A DNA stretch of 64,000 nt, from contig CACWOS010000002.1 in assembly GCA_902762565.1 (NCBI GenBank), positions 1 to 64,000 of the forward strand. Reading direction: 5' to 3'. Under the pieces are notes generated by a model that was given only the letters and a program-made list of their open reading frames with translations, searched no databases and had not been told where the DNA came from. The translations under genes and the position numbers were made by a program. Source of the stretch: an uncultured Prevotellaceae bacterium (GTDB lineage: Bacteria; Bacteroidota; Bacteroidia; Bacteroidales; Bacteroidaceae). Below are positions 44,229 through 51,760 of this stretch, in pieces; the first letter of the stretch is position 1; every line of letters starts with the position of its first letter.

Positions 44229-45488
44229 GTGACTTTTGAAGAAACATATTTGAATGATAATATCCTCGATGCTCTCTATGACATGCACTTTGAGGAGATG
44301 ACACCAATACAAGAGAAATGCATTCCTGAGATCTTAGACGGACAAGATCTTATTGGTGTGGCCCAGACTGGTACAGGTAAGACAGCTGCCTATCTATTGC
44401 CGATATTGTCCATGCTTGATGATGGCGGTTATCCCAATGATGCCGTCAATTGTATTATAATGTCACCGACACGAGAGCTAGCACAACAGATAGACCAAGC
44501 CATGCAAGGTTTTGGATATTATTTAGACGGTATATCATCTGTAGCCGTTTATGGCGGCAACGACGGAAACCGTTTTGATATTGAAACCAAGGGACTAAAG
44601 ATGGGAGCCGATGTGATTATCGCCACCCCCGGACGACTACTCTCGCATATCCGCATGGGGCATGTAGACTTGGGGCATCTGTCTTTTTTCGTTCTAGACG
44701 AGGCCGACCGTATGCTCGATATGGGATTTTCCGATGATATCCTACAAATTGCCAAGATGTTACCTGTTTGTCATCAAACCATCATGTTCTCAGCCACCAT
44801 GCCTCAGAAGATACAACAACTCGCGCGAACATTATTAGATAATCCTATAGAGGTTAAGATTGCTGTATCGAAACCTGCAGATAAGATTCAACAGTCGGCC
44901 TACCTCTGCTACGAACCACAGAAGCTGGGTATTATTCGCTCACTATTCAAGGCTGGCGAATTGGAACGTGTCATTATTTTTTCTGGTAAGAAAGACAAAG
45001 TGAAGGACATAACGCGTGAACTGAAGCACATGAAAATAAACTGTGCATCCATGCACTCTGACCTCTCACAGGCAGAACGTGACGATGTTATGTATAGATT
45101 CAAAACTGGCCAAGTATCTGTTTTGGTGGCAACAGACATTGTTGCCCGTGGTATTGATATCGATGATATCCTAATGGTCATCAATTATGATGTGCCCCAC
45201 GATGCAGAAGACTACGTCCATCGTATTGGTCGTACGGCACGTGCCCAACGAGATGGTGTGGCTATCACATTTGTCTCAGATAAAGACATGCGCAGTTTTT
45301 CTGGCATAGAACGATTTCTGGAACGCGACATTCAGAAGAATCCATTGCCAGATGGTTTGGGCGAAGCACCTGTATACCAGAAATCAGCTCCTCATAAGAG
45401 CAGTCGCGGACGTGGTGGGCGCCACCGTGGAGGGAAACCTCAAAAAAGAAATAAAGCAAAGAATTCAAAGGAGAAAATGAACAATTAA
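44229..45488 (+). CDS. DEAD-box RNA helicase (RhlE/CsdA-like)
   Basis: 419 residues from a GTG start. Q motif MTPIQEKCIPEIL, Walker A AQTGTGKT (45-52), DEAD at 157-160 (VLDEADRMLDMGF), SAT (MFSATMP), and motif VI HRIGRTARAQR. The C-terminal tail (about 385-419) is basic and glycine/arginine-rich (KSSRGRGGRHRGGKPQKR), an RNA-binding type tail. Such helicases help ribosome assembly and cold-growth RNA remodelling. The next transcript is that of the primary sigma factor. Confidence 0.93.
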   Translation: MTFEETYLNDNILDALYDMHFEEMTPIQEKCIPEILDGQDLIGVAQTGTGKTAAYLLPILSMLDDGGYPNDAVNCIIMSPTRELAQQIDQAMQGFGYYLDGISSVAVYGGNDGNRFDIETKGLKMGADVIIATPGRLLSHIRMGHVDLGHLSFFVLDEADRMLDMGFSDDILQIAKMLPVCHQTIMFSATMPQKIQQLARTLLDNPIEVKIAVSKPADKIQQSAYLCYEPQKLGIIRSLFKAGELERVIIFSGKKDKVKDITRELKHMKINCASMHSDLSQAERDDVMYRFKTGQVSVLVATDIVARGIDIDDILMVINYDVPHDAEDYVHRIGRTARAQRDGVAITFVSDKDMRSFSGIERFLERDIQKNPLPDGLGEAPVYQKSAPHKSSRGRGGRHRGGKPQKRNKAKNSKEKMNN

Positions 45489-45543
45489 TATTTTTTAATA
45501 CAAAAATAACGTATTTGCAAGAACAACGAGCCGATATTTTTCG

Positions 45544-45551
45544 TAACTTTG
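45544..45551 (+). promoter_or_regulatory. -7 box of the primary sigma factor gene
   Basis: TAACTTTG, 72 nt before the start at 45624. The nearest TTTG (45514-45517) is 26 nt upstream, too far for the usual spacing. Confidence 0.55.
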
Positions 45552-45623
45552 CACCGCTTTTATAGGTGTTAATGATACATAGGCTTGAATTTCAAGCAGT
45601 TAGAGACAATTGAAAATATAAAG

Positions 45624-46496
45624 ATGAGACAATTAAAGATTCAAAAGAGTATTACTAATCGTTCGAGTGAAGCACTGGATAAGTATCTTGTGGAAATCGG
45701 TCGTGCCCCGTTGATTAGTATCGACGAGGAAATCGAGTTGGCCCAAAAAATACGCAAAGGAGGTCCTGAAGGCGAGCGCGCCAAGGACAAATTGGTAACA
45801 GCCAACTTGCGATTTGTAGTATCTGTAGCTAAGCAGTATCAGCATCAGGGTCTGACGCTGACTGACTTGATTGACGAGGGTAACATTGGGCTAATTAAGG
45901 CCGCACAAAAGTTTGATGAGACACGTGGTTTCAAATTTATCTCATATGCTGTATGGTGGATTCGCCAAAGTATTCTGCAAGCTATTGCCGAGCAGAGTCG
46001 TATTGTGCGTCTTCCACTCAATCAGGTGGGTTCACTTAATAAAATCAGTCACGAAATCAACCGTTTCGAGCAGGAATTTCAGCGTCATCCATCTGTTGCA
46101 GAGTTGAGCGACGCCACCAATATGGATGAAGAGAAAATTGCACAGTCTATGCAGGCCGACAGTCACCATGTATCTATTGATGCACCTTTCCAGGATGGTG
46201 AGGACAATTGTATGCTTGACGTGATGGCCTCTGGTGATGACTCTCGTACCGACCGGCAAGTTGACCACGAGTCAATGGCTCTTGAATTAAATAATGTTCT
46301 GCAGAAAGTTCTCAAAGATCGTGAGATTACGATTATACGCGAGTGCTTTGGTATTGGTTGTCACGAGAAGGGTCTTGAAGAAATTGGTGACCAACTAGGA
46401 TTGACTCGTGAGCGTGTCCGTCAGATACGCGAAAAGAGCATTGCCAAACTTCGCGACTCAGGAAATGCACGTATTCTAATGAAATATTTGGGCTAA
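45624..46496 (+). CDS. rpoD: Primary RNA polymerase sigma factor (sigma-ABfr type)
   Basis: 290 residues from the ATG at 45624 (MRQLKIQKSITNR); the earlier in-frame ATG at 45585 is less likely because the conserved sequence begins here. Regions 1.2 (ALDKYLVEIGRAPLISIDEE), 2 (NLRFVVSVAKQY, RGFKFISYAVWWIRQSI), 3 and 4 (LGLTRERVRQIREKSI) are present; region 1.1 is absent. This is the compact primary sigma of Bacteroidota, known to recognise TTTG and TAnnTTTG boxes, which fits the promoters found throughout this window. Confidence 0.95.
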   Translation: MRQLKIQKSITNRSSEALDKYLVEIGRAPLISIDEEIELAQKIRKGGPEGERAKDKLVTANLRFVVSVAKQYQHQGLTLTDLIDEGNIGLIKAAQKFDETRGFKFISYAVWWIRQSILQAIAEQSRIVRLPLNQVGSLNKISHEINRFEQEFQRHPSVAELSDATNMDEEKIAQSMQADSHHVSIDAPFQDGEDNCMLDVMASGDDSRTDRQVDHESMALELNNVLQKVLKDREITIIRECFGIGCHEKGLEEIGDQLGLTRERVRQIREKSIAKLRDSGNARILMKYLG

Positions 46497-46499
46497 AGT

Positions 46500-46530
46500 T
46501 TTGTGACCTCAAAAATTATTTGTACTTTTG
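46500..46530 (+). promoter_or_regulatory. Promoter of the DUF5686 gene
   Basis: TTTG (46500-46503), 19-nt spacer, TACTTTTG (46523-46530). The ATG at 46536 lies at the predicted transcription start, so the mRNA may be leaderless. Confidence 0.75.
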
Positions 46531-46535
46531 GGGTC

Positions 46536-48557
46536 ATGAAATCGAAGTTACGTATCATATTATATATATTGGTGCTGGACGTGATGATTTTCATGCCCAG
46601 CATTTGTCTTGCTAGCCGTACAGCTGACTCACTGTTAATCAACCGAATATGGGATTTCAGTCGCAACTATTCAGAGCCTATAAATGGTGTTGAACAAAAT
46701 TTGTATTTGCGCTACACTTTCGGTTCTCAGCGACGCAATCCGACCCTTTTCCTTGTACCTACAATGTACACCATTGCTAAAGGTGAACGTGAATTTATTG
46801 GAGAATCATACTGCCGAATAAAATATAGGACCCCTAGTGACTATGATTTACATCGACAAGTTGTATGTGGTACTATTCCACACAACCGTTTCACCATGTC
46901 AGCCATGGTATATTATATAACACCTAATCTGTATGACATCTCAATATATCCAGAGAGCATATTGTCACCTTTCCATCGTTCCAATCGTTTCTTCTATAAA
47001 TATCGCGTATTACGAACTATGTCCGATCAATCGATAGTCCGTTTCAGACCACGTGTCAACAACACACAATTAGTTAAAGGACATGCAGTGGTCAACACGC
47101 AAACCGGACAGATTTTGTCTACATTCTATGAGGGAGAGTTCGATATGATATCCTTCAAGGTAAGCACCGTAATGAATCAAACTTCTGGACACCAGATGCT
47201 ACCGGAAAGAAGCACTATCGATGCCAAATTCAATTTTTTAGGCAATAAGGTTTCATCAACGTTTACAGCCATATATAATTGTCCTATAACCTTACCTGAT
47301 TCACTTGACGAACAGGAAAATCGAGAACTTATGGATTCATTACGTCCTATTGTCCTACAGGAGAAAGAGAATATGCTCTATAAACGCCATGACAGTCTTA
47401 GATTAGCCTCTGATAGTATTGCTAACGAAACCAAAGCAATAAAGAAAAGCAATAAAATGAAAGAAATTCTATGGGATGTTATAGGTGATAACCTTGTCAA
47501 CAGTACCCATACAAATGCAGGTGCTTTCTCCATGAACATTTCTCCTATTCTCAATCCTCTCTATTTCGGCTACAGTAAAAGCAGAGGATTCAGCTATAAG
47601 TTAAGATTTGGTTTACAATATACATGGAATAGTCATCGGTATCTGACCTTTAATCCAAACTTCGGTTACAACTTTAAACAACAACAGTTTTACTATACTA
47701 CTCCACTTCGTATGAACTATAATCCTAAGCGCAATGGTTATACCGAATTCAGCTGGGCTAATGGTAATAGAATTACAAGTGGCAGTTTGGTAGAAGATAT
47801 TCAAAAACGGATGGGTACTGACTTTAACGTGCCAGAATTCAAGGATGAACACTTCCAACTTATTAACAATATTGTTGCTTTTGATTGGTTGGAAATAACG
47901 AATGGTATTGTCTATCACCGCCGTCGTTCTGCAAACAAGTCTCTTATGCGTCAACTCAATCTACCAGAAGAATATCGAAGTTTTGCTCCTACAATGACCG
48001 TGCATATCTCGCCTTGGCGCAAAGGTCCTATTCTAACTGTCAATTACGAGCGCAGTTTCACGAATATTTTGAAGTCGAATCTAAAATATGAGCGCTGGGA
48101 ATTTGATGCTTCGCAGAAAATAAAACTCAGCAGTCTCCGACTCCTTAATTGGCGTGCTGGAGCAGGTCTCTATACAAATCGTAGCACTGATTATTTTGTA
48201 GACTACGTTAACTTCCACGATAATAATCTACCTACTGGTTGGGATGATGAATGGACAGGTCAGTTCCAATTACTTGACAGCAAATGGTACAATGAATCCA
48301 ACTACTATCTCCGCAGTCATTTGTCCTTTGAGTCACCCCTACTAGCATTGGGATGGACACCTCTTATTGGTCATTTTGTAGAGACAGAAATGATTTATGC
48401 AAGTCTTCTTAGCATACAACATACTCATCTTTATAGCGAGATCGGTTATGGCTTTACCAACCGCTATTTTTCTACAGGAGTCTTTGCTAGTTTTCTTAAT
48501 CATAGATTCCAGAATTTCGGTTGCAAATTCACAATAGAGATATTCAAAAGATGGTAA
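46536..48557 (+). CDS. DUF5686-type outer-membrane protein
   Basis: 673 residues from the ATG at 46536 (MKSKLRIILYILV). Signal peptide about 1-25. The N-terminal half has NLYLRYTFGSQRRNPTLFLV and MYTIAKGEREFIGESY, which I associate with the DUF5686 family of Bacteroidota; the C-terminal half (about 340-673) is a run of amphipathic aromatic beta strands ending in IEIFKRW, as in outer-membrane barrels with a terminal aromatic residue. Role unknown, possibly export or assembly at the outer membrane. The addA gene starts inside its last codons (ATGGTAA overlap). Confidence 0.7.
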   Translation: MKSKLRIILYILVLDVMIFMPSICLASRTADSLLINRIWDFSRNYSEPINGVEQNLYLRYTFGSQRRNPTLFLVPTMYTIAKGEREFIGESYCRIKYRTPSDYDLHRQVVCGTIPHNRFTMSAMVYYITPNLYDISIYPESILSPFHRSNRFFYKYRVLRTMSDQSIVRFRPRVNNTQLVKGHAVVNTQTGQILSTFYEGEFDMISFKVSTVMNQTSGHQMLPERSTIDAKFNFLGNKVSSTFTAIYNCPITLPDSLDEQENRELMDSLRPIVLQEKENMLYKRHDSLRLASDSIANETKAIKKSNKMKEILWDVIGDNLVNSTHTNAGAFSMNISPILNPLYFGYSKSRGFSYKLRFGLQYTWNSHRYLTFNPNFGYNFKQQQFYYTTPLRMNYNPKRNGYTEFSWANGNRITSGSLVEDIQKRMGTDFNVPEFKDEHFQLINNIVAFDWLEITNGIVYHRRRSANKSLMRQLNLPEEYRSFAPTMTVHISPWRKGPILTVNYERSFTNILKSNLKYERWEFDASQKIKLSSLRLLNWRAGAGLYTNRSTDYFVDYVNFHDNNLPTGWDDEWTGQFQLLDSKWYNESNYYLRSHLSFESPLLALGWTPLIGHFVETEMIYASLLSIQHTHLYSEIGYGFTNRYFSTGVFASFLNHRFQNFGCKFTIEIFKRW

Positions 48558-51500
48558 AACCACTCATAGTCTATAAAGCCAGTGCTGGTTCCGGAAAGAC
48601 CTTTACGCTGGCTACAGAATATATCAAACTGTTAGTGCTGAATCCGCAGAGTTATCGCACCATCCTAGCCGTTACCTTTACCAATAAGGCAACGGAAGAA
48701 ATGAAGATGCGAATAGTGAGTCAATTGTACGGTATCAGTCATCATTTACCCGATTCTGCCAATTATCTAAAACAGATTATCAGCAAAACAGGACTGCCTG
48801 AATTGCAAGTCTGTAAACGTGCTGGTGAGGCACTACACTTGTTGCTTCATAACTACAACAACTTTCGCGTAGAGACCATTGATACATTCTTCCAAAGCGT
48901 ACTGCGTAATCTGGCACGCGAGCTCGACCTCACAGCAAACTTGCGAATTGGCCTGAACGACATACAGGTAGAGGAACAGGCCGTCGACCGATTAATTGAC
49001 AACCTTACCCATACCGACGTCATGTTGCAATGGATTCTGAAGTACATCATGGAGAATATTAACGACAACCAGTCTTGGAATATCATTGGTAAAGTGAAGC
49101 GATTCGGGCGTACCATTTTCCGCGATTACTATAAGGAAAAAAGCGACACATTGCAGGCAAAGATGAGGGATGAAAACTTTTTCGAGAACTATACCAAACA
49201 AATGCGTACCATCCGTCAAGACTCCCTCGAACGGATGAAGGATATTGGCAATAAATTCTTTGACATGCTATCAGAAGAAGGACTTAATATCGATGATCTC
49301 GCCAATGGACGTTCTGGCGTTGCTGGATTCTTCCTGAAATTGCAGGCTGGCGTTTTCGATGAGAGTATCGTCGGTAAGCGTGTAGCCGATTGTGTAGATG
49401 ATACCTCCAAATGGTGTACCAAGACACATCCACGTCGTGAGGCCATCATGATGATTGCCGATAGCGTGCTGCAACCTATGTTGCGTCATGCCATAGAGGA
49501 ACGTCCACGTCAGTGGCGATTGTATAAATCGGCTGACCTCACGCTTCGCCACCTCAACCAACTCCGTTTGTTAGGCAGTATCGAACAGAAAGTACGCCAA
49601 CTGAACGAAGAGAACAACCGTTTTCTGCTCAGCGACACTCAACAATTATTGCACTCACTAATACAAGACAGCGATTCGCCCTTCATCTTCGAGAAGATTG
49701 GCACTCGTCTGGAGCACATCATGATAGACGAGTTTCAGGACACGAGCACCGTACAATGGCAGAACTTCAAGATACTTTTGGAAGAGTGTATGAGTCACGT
49801 AGATACTGAGAACCTCATCGTTGGCGATGTCAAGCAGAGCATCTACCGTTGGCGTTCAGGTGATTGGCGGCTATTGAACGCCATCGACCACGAATTCCCC
49901 AACAGTCAGCAACAGCTGGAGATTCGTAATCTTACTACCAACTACCGTTCCTCACACGGTGTCATCACGTTCAATAATGCCTTCTTTACGGAAGCTGCCC
50001 GTCAGGAGTACGAAAGTCAACGTGATGAGTATCCATATGGAGCCGATCAACTACGTCATGCTTACGCTGACGTGGAACAGCAAGTGCCAGAAGGCAAGTC
50101 GTCACAAGGCATGGTAACTATTACTCTTCTACCTCGCGACAACTATCAGCAACAAGTGCTGGTGGAAGTAACAGAGACCGTCCGAATGCTGATAAATAAA
50201 GGCGTTTCGCCTCGCGAGATAGCAATCCTTGTACGCAGTAACCGAATGATACCAGCCATTGCTGATTATTTCACTCAACAACTGCCTGAAGTGCGCATTC
50301 TCAGCGACGAGGCATTCCGTCTTGATGCCTCGGCAGCCTGCATGCTAATTGTCCAGGCACTACACTTGCTGACCCATCCCGACGACATGTTGGCGCAGGC
50401 AACGATAGTCAAACTCTACCATCGTACGGTTCTTCGCCAGCAGACTACTGACGATCAATTGTTTCATCGTGAAATACCACTCATCACGCTCCTGCCCAAA
50501 GAATTCAGTGAACATCAAAAAGAGTTGCTGAAGTTGCCGCTCTATGAACTGGCCGAGCGATTATTTACTATCTTCGGACTTCAAACCTTAAATGACGAGA
50601 GTGGTTACGTCTGCGCTTTCTTCGATCAATTAACACAATACTGTCAAGAAGAGACAACCGACATAGACTCGTTCCTCCACGAGTGGGACGAAACTATTGG
50701 AGCCAAGACTATCCAAAGTACAGAGACTGATGGCATCCGCATTCTTACCATACACAAGAGTAAGGGGTTAGAGTTCGACAACGTTATCCTGCCTTATGCC
50801 GACTGGCGCATGGAGATGCCCGACGTACTGTGGTGCCAACCCCAGGATGAGCCGTTCAGCGCACTACCGCTGGCACCCGTCGACTATAGCGAGAAGCAGA
50901 TGCGCGGCACCATTTACGAACACGACTATTTGGACGAGCATTTGCAAAACTCAGTAGACAACCTAAACCTGTTGTACGTAGCTTTCACACGTGCTTCGCA
51001 AAATCTTTTTGTCATAGGACGACGTGCTGCAAAGAATACACGAGCTATGCTCATCGAGAGCGTCCTCCCGGAACTGAAGCTCGAAGGCGCAGAGTTTGAC
51101 GGTGTTAACGATGAGACGAGCCCCATCCGCTTTAAATATGGCACGCTGTCAATGGCAAATAGTCAGAAGGGAACAGACAAGAGCCTAAACGTCTTTCTCC
51201 AACCAGTCCGACCAATTCAGGCAAACATTGAAACGTTCATGGCTCCCGTAGAATTCCGTCAGAGCAACCGCAGCCGCGACTTTGTGGATGGCGATGACGA
51301 GCATTCTGAGATGAGCTACATCAAGTTGGGTTGTGTGCTCCATGAGGTGTTCAGCCGCATCCGAACCACATCTGATATCAATCAGGAGCTGAGTCGATTA
51401 CAGAGCGAAGGTATTCTGTACAATGATGAGCTCTCCCGTGAAAAGATTATCGGATTTTTACGCAAGCGACTAGAGTCTCCACATATTGCCAAATGGTTCT

Positions 51501-51760
51501 CGCCACGCTGGCAGTTATATAACGAATGCAGCATTATGCGCATCGATGACGAAGGACATCTAGTAGAGCGCCGTCCTGACCGCGTCATGACAGATGGAGG
51601 GGAGACCCACGTCGTTGACTTCAAATTCGGCCGTCCCCACCCCGATTATCTGCAACAGGTACAGGAATATATGCAACTACTCATTAAGATGGGAATGCCT
51701 CAGGTTCGTGGCTGGTTATGGTATGTATATTCAAATAAGATTGTGGAGGTTAGATTATGA
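48551..51760 (+). CDS. addA: UvrD/RecB-like helicase-nuclease, AddA type
   Basis: 1069 residues from the ATG at 48551. SF1 motifs: Walker A ASAGSGKT (10-17), MIDEFQDTS (motif II) and VGDVKQSIYRWRSGDW (motif III), TIHKSKGLEFDNVI (motif V) and LLYVAFTRA (motif VI). C-terminal PD-(D/E)xK nuclease with VVDFKFGRP (D1023, K1025) and QVQEYMQLL. With AddB it processes double-strand breaks to 3' ends for RecA. The start overlaps the DUF5686 stop by 7 nt and the stop overlaps addB by 4 nt. It could also be called RecB-like. Confidence 0.92.
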   Translation: MVKPLIVYKASAGSGKTFTLATEYIKLLVLNPQSYRTILAVTFTNKATEEMKMRIVSQLYGISHHLPDSANYLKQIISKTGLPELQVCKRAGEALHLLLHNYNNFRVETIDTFFQSVLRNLARELDLTANLRIGLNDIQVEEQAVDRLIDNLTHTDVMLQWILKYIMENINDNQSWNIIGKVKRFGRTIFRDYYKEKSDTLQAKMRDENFFENYTKQMRTIRQDSLERMKDIGNKFFDMLSEEGLNIDDLANGRSGVAGFFLKLQAGVFDESIVGKRVADCVDDTSKWCTKTHPRREAIMMIADSVLQPMLRHAIEERPRQWRLYKSADLTLRHLNQLRLLGSIEQKVRQLNEENNRFLLSDTQQLLHSLIQDSDSPFIFEKIGTRLEHIMIDEFQDTSTVQWQNFKILLEECMSHVDTENLIVGDVKQSIYRWRSGDWRLLNAIDHEFPNSQQQLEIRNLTTNYRSSHGVITFNNAFFTEAARQEYESQRDEYPYGADQLRHAYADVEQQVPEGKSSQGMVTITLLPRDNYQQQVLVEVTETVRMLINKGVSPREIAILVRSNRMIPAIADYFTQQLPEVRILSDEAFRLDASAACMLIVQALHLLTHPDDMLAQATIVKLYHRTVLRQQTTDDQLFHREIPLITLLPKEFSEHQKELLKLPLYELAERLFTIFGLQTLNDESGYVCAFFDQLTQYCQEETTDIDSFLHEWDETIGAKTIQSTETDGIRILTIHKSKGLEFDNVILPYADWRMEMPDVLWCQPQDEPFSALPLAPVDYSEKQMRGTIYEHDYLDEHLQNSVDNLNLLYVAFTRASQNLFVIGRRAAKNTRAMLIESVLPELKLEGAEFDGVNDETSPIRFKYGTLSMANSQKGTDKSLNVFLQPVRPIQANIETFMAPVEFRQSNRSRDFVDGDDEHSEMSYIKLGCVLHEVFSRIRTTSDINQELSRLQSEGILYNDELSREKIIGFLRKRLESPHIAKWFSPRWQLYNECSIMRIDDEGHLVERRPDRVMTDGGETHVVDFKFGRPHPDYLQQVQEYMQLLIKMGMPQVRGWLWYVYSNKIVEVRL

